DNA of 64,000 bases from positions 744,001-808,000 of the forward strand of contig JAIXMP010000020.1 of NCBI GenBank assembly GCA_025677815.1, given 5' to 3'. The first letter of the stretch is position 1, and the number at the start of each line of letters is the position of its first letter. Origin of the DNA: Phascolomyces articulosus (taxonomy: Eukaryota > Mucoromycota > Mucoromycetes > Mucorales > Lichtheimiaceae). Below, in pieces: positions 23,188 to 37,269 of the stretch. The notes beneath the pieces are model-generated. The model ran no database searches. It was not told the origin of the DNA and worked only from the letters and a program-made list of their open reading frames with translations. The translations under genes and the position numbers were made by a program.

Positions 23188-26100
23188 TCAAGAATGCTTT
23201 TTGCTGCGGAAAGGATAAAGATGATCAGCTACGTAACGATACGTCATTCGTCCATAATGTGAATCTCGAACATGTAAGAAAAGAAACCAAGCAATCATAT
23301 GATTTGACAAGAAGTAAATCGAGTGAGTATACTTGATTCCGTACAAAAATGTATATGCAACGATGGAATAAATTAAAACACAGGTTCCCCAATGCCAAGG
23401 TCTATTATGATAATGGTGATGATGTAAAGATTTCCATATTAATCAACATGTCCTTCATAATAATCTAACCTCTTCTGTACTTCTTCTTCCTCTTTCTTTC
23501 TTACCCTTTGGTTCTTGGTAACATTTTACGACTTCCTGTTAATAATTCAACATATAGTATAAAAGGTGCTATTGCAAATACATTATGATCCGATGAAAAT
23601 GGAACAAACCAATGAACCGATAGATTACGTATCCAAACCACCAAAATTGGTAAATTAAATGGAAGTAATGTCATCATTAATATTAAAAGGGATTGCATAT
23701 AATGATATCGATTGGCTCGTTTATATCCTTGTAACGGCTATTATGTATAATTTATTGTTTTGATTAGTCAGATCGATCTTCCATCCCTCTCTCCTTTATT
23801 AAAAAGTTAAATTTTTCCATGATATTCCAGAAAAAAATAAATAAATAACACACTTACTGCCGCCCAGGTTCTTGTTAATGATCTTATACAACTAATAATA
23901 TGCACCAAAAATGCTACCACAAAAACAAATTGATATGGAATACAGGTGGCTACCAAAACAAATAAAATCATGGTGGTAATAGCTCTTCGTTGAAATTTCT
24001 GACTTCTGGTTTCATTACTACGGTTACACCAATACCATGTTGTTGGATAAAACCGATGACCAATAAGGAACGAGGAAATACTGGCGCAAAAATGCAACAA
24101 GAGTTCTACGACTAACCATACAAATGATATGGTGCCAAGACTCATCAGGAGGCCTACCAACGGTAACCACCAAAAGAAAGGGTCTGAGTTGCCAATCAAT
24201 AAATCATGCCAAGCAATGGATACATCCAAGTCATCCAAGACTGTATACGCAGGTAAATGATGAAGTGGTTGGGTCGTGCACTGATAGATGCTGCAAAGTG
24301 CTACAATGGGTATAATGACAGGTAACGTGCGTCGGATGCAAAAACTAAGGCCTTGCCCAAAATGCGGAAATATTCCTAAAATAGATAAAGCCATCATAAT
24401 AACAAATGGTTATTATTAGTGATATTTTTTGAAAGGGTAGAAATTTCGTCATTTTGACAAAATGGAAAAAAAAAGTATACATCAACACTGCTTCCATTTT
24501 ACCTGTTTTATTATAACAATAAATTTGCCCTGCAAGAACAAGCATCACCGTAATAAAAGCATATGTCAATAACATGATACCATTACGGAATCCAATCCTT
24601 CCTGCACTTCCATACCAATCAACGGAAAGATCAATTTGCAATGGTTCCTGACATGTAGGATCCATCCAAACTTGTAGTGATAATCCTTGATGATCAATAT
24701 CGCGTGTACTCATTGTCATGGAAGAAAATGCCGTTCGTCCGTGTAACGAAACATCTGTTTCATCTTCATTGTTGGCTAAATTGACATAAAATTTCGATTC
24801 ATGCATCGAAGAAATGGATTGCCGTAAAAATGGCGCAAACATATCACTACACCCATGACGAGAGACTTTGAGATGGTAAGCCAACATGGGATTTTCAATG
24901 GCTGGAATAAGAACCGATGTAAAAAGAGCCGGTGGATCGATCACGACATACACTCCTTCCATGGCAATGGAAAACATGGATTTTTCAATACGTTGGACAT
25001 TGTCTTCGTAATGATAAGATTCTGCAACCAAAAATCCTCCTCCTTGTTGTTGCTGTTGTTGTTGTCCTGCGCCTTTTCCAAGATCAGCGTAATGGTCTAT
25101 CACACCAAACCATTCATATTCTTGCATTTCATCCATTCGAAAAGAAGCAAATGAAAAGGTACGGCCAGAAAATGGATAATTATCATGTTGAGTGGAAGCA
25201 GGGACAGGGATCGCTGATTTATCTGCAGATTGACATACTAATCGCGTGGTGTCACTCGCGACACGACTCATCCTATTGCAGAAAACAAGGGAAAATCGGG
25301 ACCCACCCTGACCAATACTTTGGTCTGTTAGAACTGAAAACCCGGTTGCTTCTAAAGTTCTTGGTAACAACGAAAGTCGTACAGGATGATCATTCGATTG
25401 AATCACTAATCGTTCTCCCATGTTGAACTGTCGTATATCTCGATCGGGTATTTCACTGTGGTTGGGTCGACCTAAATCAAAAAAAAAAATTGAAAATTTA
25501 GATCTTTCATGTCAATACATATAAAAAAATTATGCTAGAAAAAAAAAGAGATCGTCATGAATGATGTTTTTTTCGGGGGGTAGAGCGGATGAAGAAATAT
25601 ATATATAATATTGAACAGAATGATCTAAATATATCTTTCTTAATTACCCAAAGATAAATCCTGAGTTCGATCATCTAATCCACTCAGAAACGCCTTTTTC
25701 ATGACCGCCATACGATCTTGTAATGGTTTTGTTTGTGCAGGTCGTCTGGTATCCACAATATCCAACATACTCTTAGCTAATACACGAACTAATTGTTTAC
25801 ATGAATAAATGGATAGATGGTCTGTCCCTGTCCAAACGTTTGGAATAGCCGTCGTAAACACCGTAAAGCCATTGGATGTCGGTAAAAACGCACCGACGTT
25901 TGCCGAATCGGAGCATACAATATTGTCCAACGTACCACCAGCAATCGAAATAAGCATAACATCTTTAAGAGAGGTAGCCCAATACAAATCCGTGGTTGCG
26001 ACTGCGTCATTCGACAACGAGGATGAGGAGGATACACCATTCCCATGTGTATATCCATTCACCCAAAATCGATGCATATCGTCATAAATTTTGGATATTT

Positions 26101-27377
26101 TCCAATCAAACGGTGCGGGTGGTAAAATATGAGGTGTTGATAAAGTAATGATGGTATTGATGGATCCAGGTTGATAATTGTTGAGTAAAAACATACTACG
26201 TGCCACCACACCACCCATTGAATGACCCAGAATGATGACAGAGGTTGGGTCAGGATAACGTCTCGATTTACGTGATCGTGGATAGAGTTTTAGAATATAA
26301 TCAATCGCATCGTTTAAATATTCGGCTTGTTCTAATAATGATTGACCGTGAAGTGCTGAAAACTCTTCATGAAAATCCACTTTTTTTTTTATATTATAGT
26401 ATAGTTAAGTTAATCAATCTTATTTTCCCATATTTTTTCCCCTCGGCCTCTTATTTCACAACCTTCATTTACGCACACACATACGTGTCTATTTCTTTCC
26501 CCCCCCAGGTCCTCTCTCTCTCACCTGTAAAAAAATCAAGATTTCTGATGCCTTGCTTTAGAATTTCTGGATGTGTGGCGTAATGTTGATAATAAGCATA
26601 AGCTGTTTCGGCAGAAATGGATCGTATTTGCTTATGACTCCCTGCATGGCCAGGAATAAATAATACCGGGACACCCGTTGGCTAAAAAAAGAGTGTGATT
26701 ATTTATATTTATATATTAATTGGAGTTAGTTTATTTATTTATTTATTCATTTTCAGATGTTCAGTTTCACCATTCAGTTTCTGTCTCTCCTTTTTTTTCC
26801 ATTCAAATAAACTAAAAAAAAGTGTCCAAATATATTTGCTCATCGATCCAATCCATAAAGTAATATTTTTTAATACCTGATCAGAAAGATCCACATCCTT
26901 TTCACGATATAAATAAAGCGCGTATTTACTAGCAAATCGAGTCATTTCACTATCAAATCCAGATTGTCGTATGTAAATTGGTTGCATAAAACTATCTTGA
27001 CATCCATCCACATCTCTTTGATGATGTTGAAATGAATCTAACATGACAAAAATGGATATAAAAGATAGGAGGATAGAGATAATAATGAAATATCGACTAT
27101 AACGTGTGATTCTATAAGCTCTTGGAAGCGTGGCATGTTTTTGTTGCTGTGCACTAGTTCGCGTTGTCGTTGTCGTTGTGGACGGTGATGTAGGTGGGGA
27201 TGGAGACGTCGTCGTAGGCGAAGAGGCTCGACTATTAGAGATGGGTCTGAGCGAAGGGGATTGATCAATGCGTAGATGAGGTGTGGATAATAATACATGT
27301 TTTTCTCGACTCGACAATGGTGGTTCATCGTCTGTAGTGTCAGGCGATGATGGTGGCGGCGACGACGAGGCATTCAT
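23188..27377 (-). CDS. BST1: GPI inositol-deacylase (PGAP1/Bst1)
   Basis: Seven exons, 26877-27377, 26525-26681, 25648-26379, 24503-25471, 23858-24375, 23505-23737 and 23188-23401, give 1107 residues, a usual length for fungal Bst1. After a Ser/Pro/Thr-rich cytosolic N-terminus there is one membrane segment (YFIIISILLSFISIFVMLDS). The lumenal lipase domain carries PVLFIPGHAGSHKQIRSI, EFSALHGQSLLEQAEYLNDA and the nucleophile elbow VIILGHSMGGVVAR. A beta-rich lumenal part follows, then a C-terminal block of about seven to eight hydrophobic spans. The family removes the inositol acyl chain of GPI anchors in the ER, which lets GPI proteins leave for the Golgi. A Gln run lies near residue 580. The exon 3 acceptor is preceded by a purine run instead of pyrimidines, so that junction is slightly less certain. 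Confidence 0.95.
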
Positions 27378-28692
27378 GATTTTAATATATTATATATATA
27401 ATAATATAAAAAAAATATTTTTATTTTTGTTGTTGTTGTTACAATTGTTCACTGGGTTTTTTTTATTGTTTTTAATGCCTTGGTTTCGTTATAGTTTGTA
27501 AATGGTGGAAAGAAAAGTTGTTGTTGGTCTAATGTAAGTCCAACTCGTTCGTTTTTTTTTTTGTCTTTTCTAAGTGGGAGGGAATGGTTTGCCTCGCGTC
27601 GCGCCCCTCGTATTATTTTTTCTCTCTCTTTCTTTTGTTTTTATAATGTCAAAAATAATAATAATTATTTTATTAAGAAAAAAGGTTGTTGAAAATGTTG
27701 TAAATGACAAAAAAAAAAGTATAAAAAAGAAACCAAAACTAAATAAAGAAGCGGAGAAGAGCAAAAATGATGTGGGTTCTATTATCTAGTAACCCCTCCC
27801 ACCCCCCAACGAAAATAGATAGTGTAGGTTATTTTTTGTACAAGGGTTACTCGGTAGAGTATGATGATACTCTTCTTGTTGTATAGGAAAAGGAGAATAC
27901 AACGCACAAACGAAGAATCGTTGCATACAGCGATATTTTTATTGTTATGCAACTAACAATAATGAAATAAATAATTGAAAGTTCTGCCTTTATATGTGTG
28001 TATAGAAAACAAGCACTCTCTCCCCCTTCTTTTACATTATTAGCTTATTTTTAAAAGGGCACAGTAAAAATATAGAAAGTATTTTGTGACATATAAAAAA
28101 TGATTGTTCAAGTGCTTATTTTATGTATGGTGTATGTGTGTGAATTTATATAAACAAACTAAAACAAATGATACCAAGACAAGGCTTTAAATTTGTTATT
28201 AGACTTTAATGCTATCAGTATGCCAAGAATAATAAACCGTTTTCTCTCCTGGAGTTAATTTTGGACTTGTAGGCGTATATTACTTATGTCCATGTGACAA
28301 GAAATAATCTATAAAAGTTAAATTATAATGGGCTACTTTAATGACTATAAATGTACTTCTTGTCATACACACTGATCGAGAAATAATTTTTGACAGGCAC
28401 ATGATATATACTATTCTAATCATCATCAAGTCATTCTTTTGCTTCAACTTGTCAAACAGTGTAAAAAAAAATATGATTCCATCCTGTTATCTATCTTATA
28501 ATACTATATTACATTTTATTATTTATTTCAAAAAAGCAGCTGTATGTTGATGTATATTTATAAAGTATGCAATAATGAAAAATGGAAATTTATTTGATAT
28601 TAAGTGTAAGAGAAGAGAAGATAATGTGAAAAAAAAGTTACAGCGTGTTGTTGTAGAAAGATTTTTATGGATATTTTATAAATGGTGTGTAT
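27378..28692. other. Intergenic, no gene seen
   Basis: Spacer between the 5' end of the GPI inositol-deacylase gene and the 3' end of SMC4. It is AT-rich with scattered poly-A runs and shows no convincing reading frame. Confidence 0.5.
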
Positions 28693-31600
28693 TTAGGAAG
28701 GTGTTGAGTTTCGACTTGTAGTTGTTAAAGATTGTTGCTGACTACCACTACTACTAGTAATAGGTTGCTGACTAGAAGAAGCTTGCTGCTGCTGCTGCTG
28801 CTGCTGCTGCTGTGATTGTTGCGAGGAGGATTTATTGTTATTGTTGTTACTGTTTGAAGAAGGTCGATGTAATTCAGTCAACATAGCAATCATGGATGGA
28901 TTGATAGCAATACTTTTAGTACAATCACTTGTTTTATAAATGCCAACCAATCGATCCGCTAATTCAAACATATTGTTTCTTAAACTGATAATGACAAATT
29001 GTGCATTCTTCGTACGTTCTGCAATATAATTAGCAACAATGGAGACATTACGGAAATCCAAGGCAGCATCAATTTCATCCATGACGTAAAGTGGTGTTGG
29101 TTTGAAATGATGTAATGCAAATACCAATGCAAGAGAACTTAATGTCTAATTATTATTGTTATTATGGATTGTTATCATACAATGTTAATATATCATTCAT
29201 ATATCTCCAATGTCATGATTATAATAAATATATTTATATATTTACCTTTTCTCCACCGGACAAATTTGAAATGTTTTTCCAACTCTTTTTAGGCGGCATG
29301 ACACTAAAAACAATACCTTCAGAGAAAGGATCCAAACTATCAACAAGTTCAAGTTCGGCATTACCACCCATGGTAATCATCTGTATCGAACAAAAAAAAA
29401 TTAGGCATACATCAAATGAAAATGAGTGAACAGAGAGTCAGTATACATTACCTGATACATTTCTTTGAGTTTCTGTGAGATAATATTGAAGCCTTGCATG
29501 AATTCATCTAATCGTTGTTTACGTAAACTTTCAGCTTCATTCTTAACATCATCGCGTTTGGCGGTTACTTCATTTAATTCTTCTACACGACCATTATATT
29601 CTTCTTCTCTTCGACGGTATTCTTCAAGTACGGATAAATTGGGTTTTGCGTTTTCAACAAGGGCTAGATTCATAAATATCATTTGTTAGATGAATTATTT
29701 GCAATAATGAAGAGAAATATCATCAAAAATTAAAATTGGATATACCCTCTATTTCAGCAATCTCAGTCTTTGTTGCCTGTACATCATTTTGTAATTCTTT
29801 GAGCGCTTCATCATCAAATTCTGGTAATGTCAACTCTTTTTCACTTTGCTCCCTATTAAAAAAGAATAGATAACAAAATAAATAACTCATCCAAAAGGGA
29901 TTTGAGGGAGGGAAGCAAGACACACATCATCATGTTTTTCCTTACTTGTAACTATGTAATGAAAGCTTAGCACGTTGTTCATTCCAATGAACCACTTTAC
30001 GTTGGTTATCCGCCAAACTTCTTTGATAGTTTTCAAGTTTGTTTTTAATTTCAATCTCGGATTTTCGTAATTCATTGATTTCTTTATTTTTCTGATCCAA
30101 ACTATTCTTGAAATCATCGATTTCCTTTTGTTTTTCCTCCATACTCTATTTGAAATAATAACAAGAAAAACAATAACGTTAACAGTTAATTATAATTGTG
30201 GATCTGTCCCTGTCTCTATCTCCTCTTATGTTCCCAAATCAAACCTTTGTTAAATCGTCAATTTCTTTGGTGATTTCAGCTGCTTCTTTTGTTTTAACGG
30301 CAGATTCGGCTTCAAGCTTCTTGAGATCTTCTTCTATCTTTCCATCTTCTTGTTCATATTTTGCAATTGTTGATTCAAGTTTAATGACATCCTTTTCAGC
30401 CTTGGCTTTGGCTACCATCGCCTTAGTAATCTTGGTGTTCAGATTTTCGATACGTTTATTGACATCATCCACCACAATCTTCTGTAATCGAAGATCCATA
30501 CCACCAGCATCCATGATATCTTCTTGCAATGATTCAATTTGTTCGTCAATATCCTTGGGTTTTTCTTCCAATTCAGCCATTTCTTCTTCCAAATTTTCAA
30601 TTTCTTCGCCAATTTCACCATAACGTTCAACATCTTCGGGTTTAGGCTCCATTTGGGTTCTACAAAACAATCCCATTTGAAAGTGGATAATTTAATACAT
30701 ATTCGTTTTTTTTTTTTTAACTTTCATTCATTCAATTTTTCTTGCTTTCTGATGAGATTCTTACTTTAATGTATCACGACGATGGCGTGCATCTTCCAAT
30801 TGTTGATCTAAACTACGCATATCCATTTGCAATTTTTCCAACGTCATTTCTTTACGTGGTAAACTTTCTTTTTTGGATCGTAATCCCAATTCGGAAGCAC
30901 GTTTTTCTTCTACAATATTTCGTAACTCTTCTTCCAACTTATCACGCTCACGTTCCAAATTGGCCACTGTATCGGCACTCACTTCATCATCCTTGAAACG
31001 TGATCCCATAGCACCACGAAGTTGTCTATTACCACCACCCGTCATGGCACCGGATCTTTCGATCAATTTACCATCCAAAGTGACGACACGCCATCGTTTT
31101 CGACCATAGGCAATATGATTGGCTTGTCTCAAATCCTTGGCTACCAAGGTATCACGAAGAACACTATAAAAAGCAGGTGCAAATCGATCATGTTTGGGTT
31201 TGATCAAATCAAAAAGACGAGGTACATCTTCAGGTGTATTAATAGGCTCTGTATCTTGTCTTCCAAGTTTGTCAAGAATGGTGAATGCTGCACGACCAAG
31301 ATTATTCTTGCGTAAATACTCAATGCATGCTTGACCTGCTTCTACTGTTTCGACTACAATGTTGTCCAAGGCAGGACATGCGGTGGAAACAGCTACGTCG
31401 TACTTGTCATCGATCACACCCAAATTACCCAAACGATCCTAATTCAGTTCATGTGAGAAAAAAAGTCAACATTTGTCTTTTAATGATGAATAAAAAAAAA
31501 ACTTACGTAGATACCCTTGATACGGCCTGAATCACGCATACGAAGAAGACTATCTAAGACTTTGCCACGACTTTGAGATTGTTGTAAAGACGCCTTGGCT

Positions 31601-34039
31601 TCGTCTGCTTTATTTCGAGCAAGACTTAATTCCTTTCGACATGTACCTTCACGCTCATCCATATCCTATTTTACAAAGTAGAACCGTTTAAATAAAACTC
31701 GCACCAATGGAGCCCACTTCAAAAAGAAAAAAAATCCTATTCGACTTTACCTTATTATGTTGCTCCAACTCTTCAATTTCCTTTCGAACTTGTTCAATTT
31801 GTTTGGGTAAAGCGTCACTCTCGGCATGCTATTTATTCACACATGTAGATACTAATATCAGACTAAACCGATTTTCTACGAATAAAAAATATGCCTCTAC
31901 TATTCCTCCCCGCCTTTTCAATGTAAAGTAATCATTTTTTTACCTTGGATTTTTGTGTCTTTTCAATTCTATCCACTTGAGCTTCAGCTTCTTGAACTGC
32001 TTTGGCACCCGATGACATTTTTTCTTCAAGAATTTCCTTTTCTGATTTACGAATATCAATATCCTTCTTTTTCTTATTAATCTTTTCAGTCCAAGGAGCC
32101 CGTTCTTTTTGGAGTTCTTCAATTTGAGCCTTGTATTCTTCAGTTTTACCAGTCAACTCCTTGTTGATTTCTTCCATTTTGGCTTCTTCGTCCTTTAATT
32201 GTTTTTCGAGTTGTTTCAAATCTTTTCGTTTTTTCACCAATTCGTCTCCATTCTTTTTAATGGCATCACGTGCAGCAATACGAGCTTCTTGATCCTATTT
32301 ATTCAAAAAAAGTTTAATATCCACACTAGATACTATCCATAGATTGATGGAAAGTTCCATAGAGATATTCATAGGTCTATGATACTCTTTTTTTATATAT
32401 ATAAAAGACACATTATTATTACCTTTTCTAATGCTGCTTTGGATTTTTCCTTTTTAGTGATTAAATGGTCTTTACGCTCACGAAGCTGTACTTCATCTTT
32501 TTCAAATTTATTTTGTTTCTTTTTAACTTGAGAAATTTTGACTGCAAATGCCTATTTTTTTTCAACTCACAAGTTAAATATACGATATAAACATTTATAA
32601 AGAATAAATATCCTTCTTTCTCCTTCGTTTTTACTTACATCATATTCTTTGACCGCACCTTGATGTTGCCTGGCCATCTCTGCTTGTTCTTTTTCAATAT
32701 CATCAAAACTTGTTTTTTCGTCTTCTAATTTTCGTTTCAATTCATCCTACAACAATATATATTGAGTTATCGTCTATTCTTTCCTTTGAAAAGAAAAAGA
32801 GATAAAAAAAAAACTTACCACCGCTGTATTGGCCACCGTAATATTATCTTTGGCTTCATATATGTATACTTGGTACAATTCATTCTTTTTTCGAGCGAGT
32901 TCGTTCTCATTTTCCAAAAACATTTCAGCTTCTCGTTTTTTTCCCTAGATAATGTTAGATTTCCATCCTCAGTATATTAGTTTCCCAAATTTTGCTGTAT
33001 ACCAAAATCCTTTATTCTCTCTGTATTTCTAAATATGTGACATGCGATATACTCACTTCTAAACTATCCTTTTCTTTTCCAACATATCGCGCTCGATTTA
33101 ACTTTTCAACTCGATCTTCATTAAGCTCTTCCAGACGTTTATTTGCATCTTCAATAGGATCTTTATATTTAGAGGTACCAATAATATCTTCAAGATATTC
33201 CAATAAACCATCATCATGATCATCCCTGGCTTTAGGTTTCATTAATGCAATCGACTCGACTTCACCCTATTTTATATATATAAAAAGATCGGTCAGTCAA
33301 CTAAAACTTATCTCTATTCTGTTGCAGTTTTTTTTTTCTTTAAAAATAATAAGTAACCCTTACTTGTAAAATCAAGAAACGTTTATGATCTAAATCGATA
33401 CCCCGTTTTCGCAATAATGTGGTCACTTCTGTATATGAACTGCTCTTTTGATTGATGAGATATTTGCTACTGTTATTTCGAAGAGCTTGACGTGAAATGA
33501 CTAATTTTGAATTAGGTACTTTTTCATACTCGGTAGGTGTATTCTATATTACAATCATAATAATGAGATGGATTTAGGTTTCTGGTTTCGTTGGATAAAG
33601 TAGAAAATGGCAAGATTGACCCCACTTCTCCATCAATATGTATAAATAAATACCCCATCAATAATTTCTTGAAAATGAATTTCAACAGAGCAACTAGAAC
33701 AATTGGGGTGTTTCGCCGAGTTATGAATCAATTCAGATAATTTGCCTTGACGCATTTTGTTGGCGCGATAACCAAAGACAAATAATAATGCATCAATCAC
33801 ATTCGATTTCCCCGATCCATTAGGTCCTACAACTGTTGTAATATAAAACCGTTTCTTATTCTATTAGCATTTCCCTCTTTCCTTTGACAAAAAAAAAAAA
33901 AAAAAAAAAAAGAAGCTCGATCCATATTCCAAAAATAAACATACTCGCACTAAAAGACTGATATATTTAACCTTATATTAGAAAAAAAGATATACAACGC
34001 ATCACATTTGAACATTTTTTTCATAATAATACTTATTTA

Positions 34040-34072
<33 letters not shown>

Positions 34073-34535
34073 CCTTTTGAAAAGGTCCAATAACTTGTCT
34101 ACCAGCATACGATTTGAAATTATTGAGCACCATTTTTGTAATGACAAGTCTAGGTTTACGTTCTGCTGGTGGTGGTGAAAGAGATGCTCCAATCGGTGGT
34201 AGTTGTGAGGTAGGTGAATCTGTTGGTTGTTGTTGCGAATGGAGATTAGGTGCAAATGAAACTCGTCGATCAGGTGTCATGCTGGATGGACGTGCTTTCT
34301 TTGTTGGAGGTTGTGAAACTTCTGGTGAAGATCTATTACTTCTATTCGACGTGATACTAGCATTATCAGGTACATCACCACTACTAGAGTTTTGTGTTGG
34401 CTCATGTTGTTCATCGACGGAGGATGTCGTTTTATCTCCTCCTTCTACGTCTTCTTGGGTAAATATCTCTGAATCCATGTCCTCTAATTCATTATCTTCA
34501 ACATGACGTTTTTTCCGTGGTGGTTGTTCTGACAT
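28693..34535 (-). CDS. SMC4: Condensin subunit SMC4
   Basis: Eighteen exons give 1396 residues: 34074-34535, 33945-33957, 33654-33832, 33364-33543, 33057-33266, 32819-32944, 32639-32746, 32423-32551, 31944-32294, 31751-31828, 31507-31665, 30765-31438, 30245-30659, 29946-30145, 29746-29852, 29452-29663, 29246-29380 and 28693-29145. After a disordered acidic/Ser-rich N-terminus comes the head with Walker A ([20 protein letters not shown]), a long coiled coil, and a hinge ([35 protein letters not shown]). A second coiled coil leads to the ABC signature ([20 protein letters not shown]) and Walker B ([13 protein letters not shown]). With SMC2 and non-SMC subunits it compacts mitotic chromosomes. 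The C-terminus ends in Asn, Gln and Ser runs. Exon 2 is only 13 bases and supplies part of Walker A. Three ACGCGT boxes lie upstream. Confidence 0.96.
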
Positions 34536-34638
34536 TGGTATAGTATAGAAAAGAAGAACTCTAGAACCAAGAAAAATAAGGAAATTTTAATAAATCGCAC
34601 TGCACTGTACATTGGGAAACGTCAACTCCGCTGGATGG

Positions 34639-34926
34639 ACGCGTTTAATGTTGGATGGACGCGTTTTTTTTTTCTTATTTATTTGTTTGTTTTGTAAAGT
34701 AAACAGATGAATCATAAACACAAAAATAGACATGTAATATAACTATTAGTATTACAAATAGAAGGTGACTGTTTATGTAAAGGAGACACAAAAGATAAAG
34801 ATGGAAAGCATGATAGTGGTTCTTCCTGCTTTGCTGCCATCAAATTAATAACAGGAACATGACACGCTACCTCAGGAGCACGCATCTTGGCCTTTAAATA
34901 GACGTCCTTAAAATTAGTTGACGCGT
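34639..34926. promoter_or_regulatory. Three ACGCGT (MCB-like) boxes upstream of SMC4
   Basis: ACGCGT occurs at 34639-34644, 34659-34664 and 34921-34926, about 105, 125 and 385 bases upstream of the SMC4 start codon. The first two lie in a tandem copy of GGATGGACGCGTTT. In yeasts ACGCGT is the MluI cell-cycle box bound by MBF to drive G1/S genes. Use by this fungus is inferred. The rest of 34536-35065 shows no gene. Confidence 0.5.
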
Positions 34927-35065
34927 TTTTTATTATTATTAGCTTACTAAGTAGTAAAAAAAACAATCGAAGAATAATAACAATTCAATAATAAATCATA
35001 CATACAAAAAAAAAGATAGAACATGTTGTTGTGATATATAGAAGAGTAGTAGTAACCTGTTGTTA

Positions 35066-37221
35066 TTACAGATGATAAGTTGGAGAATAAGTAGATAGTT
35101 TACGTGAAGAAGGGACACGAGTAATATTACTATCATCAATAGATGACAAGGAAGAAAAACGTGGTGGAGGTGGATCTCGAGAAGAAGATGCAAAGGAATC
35201 CGCACTACAACTACTATGAGTATGAAAAGCAGGAGGGGGTGTAGTGGGTGTTTCTGGTGGTGTTCTGGGCTCTTCATCAATTAGAACATGATAATGGGAC
35301 GGTGGTGGTGTTAAACTTTTATCACCGTTATTACTAGAATCATTAACTATACTGTCACTGTCACCATCGCCTCTTGATTTATTTTTGAAGGGTCGTTTTT
35401 CGGGATGATTCGTAGGTGAAGAGGATACTATAGATGATGTATTATCATCGCCGGTATTATTATTGTTGCTGCTATTGTCTGATGTATGTTTTTGGGCAAG
35501 TGCAATATGTAAACTTCGAAAAACTTCTTCATCGATATAATAGGCCTTGAGTAATAATTCAGTTAATTGAACACGTTTTTGTAATTGTTCGATTTTTTTT
35601 ACTGCTTCCGTCAAAGTAGGTGAAGATGACAAATCATCTTCTTGATGCTGTTGCTGTTGAGGTATTGTCTGATCTTTCTCAATTTTTTGAGGATCATCAT
35701 TTGGGTATCCTCCAGTAGTTGCGATAGTAGTATTAAAACTTGACTTTGCTTTTAATCTTCGTGATGATACAACGGATAATTGATTGTTTTCATCAGATTC
35801 ATTTACTGCTGTTGATTCCGATGGCTGTTGCTGTTGTCGTTGCTCTTGACGAATTCCTCGTATTTGTCGATGACGTTTCTGTTGCAATATTTGTTGTTGT
35901 TCTTGATATTGATATGGATTAAGAACAAGTTCATGCCAATCTGCTTCTAAATCTGTTTTCGGATAAAGCTTTTTGTCTACAGGATTAATAAATGGAATAT
36001 TGCCTGCCGTCGTCACACCTCCGAATTTCTGTCGAAGACCATTTAAAAGGGAATCTCTGCTTCTGTCGGTCCATAAGAAACGATGAATTACACCCCAAGG
36101 AGATTTGGGACGAGCACCAAACATCCAAGAATTCAATGTGATCAAAAGTGCCAGCAAACCACCGCATGGACCCACGCTGGACAAAATGGTATAAATACGT
36201 TGATCTAACAAATTGATGTAGGAATAACTGGCTGGATACACATCCAAGAAATTGTTACCCGTCATGTTAACGGGTCGTGGCGATGCTGAACGGGATCCTT
36301 GTATCAAGGACCATGTTTGAATACCAGGTGTATCGTTGTAGGCATACCAGATACCAAAATTGTTCCAAGCACTTGCTTCCAAGTAACGATGGGTACTTAG
36401 TTGATAACTCACAGCAGACGAAGTATTGGCTTTGACTGTATAGGTATTTTCGGAAACAAGGTTGTTACTTTCATCGTGAAGCCAATTATCGCGATCAATA
36501 GTACCATCATCATAGCCAACTTGTGTTTTGTTGAAATAATATGATAAATTGGGGTCCATGCCGCGTGGATAAAGTGTGATATGGACAAGACCAGGACTGT
36601 TTTCATTAATGGCATTCCCATAAAAACTAAATTGGATGCGAGATCCGTTGAAATAGGGAGCACTTGGAGCACCACTTAATTTAAAATGGTCGTCTGGATG
36701 GAATAAGAAACAATCAACGTTACCAGTATAACCAAAATAAGGTTGATGAATACCCATATCCAATGGGGAAAGATATTCCAATGAAACACAGTCATCAATG
36801 GAGAGTGTTTCGGTTTGACAACCAATGCTTGGTTTATACCAACCATCAAAACAAAAGCGAATATCTAAATATATAATTATAGGTTATTACATCGATGAGT
36901 TTTTGTTTTTTAATGGAGGTTAACAGCTTGATATTTACAAAAACATAAAATCACTGTTTATTTAAATCAATATGTAATAAGACATACCTGGTACGCTTAC
37001 ACTTTCCGTTGGTGTAGCACTTGTTAGGGTAGCAACAGAACTGTTTGCCACTTGAAAAATAGTGTAGATTAAATATGCCAAAAATATACATGAAAGGAGC
37101 ATCTTGGATAAAATGTGCGCCAAGCCTGTCCACATGGGTTCTCCAGTTCTAATAAACAACAACAAAGTGGTGAGCAATGTATATATTTATAAATATATCT
37201 ATCATCTCCTAAATCACTGTG

Positions 37222-37269
<48 letters not shown>

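Noticed and set aside
30198..30623. 141-codon plus-strand frame inside SMC4
   Set aside because: Antisense shadow of the coiled-coil coding region; Ser/Leu composition mirrors the real frame.
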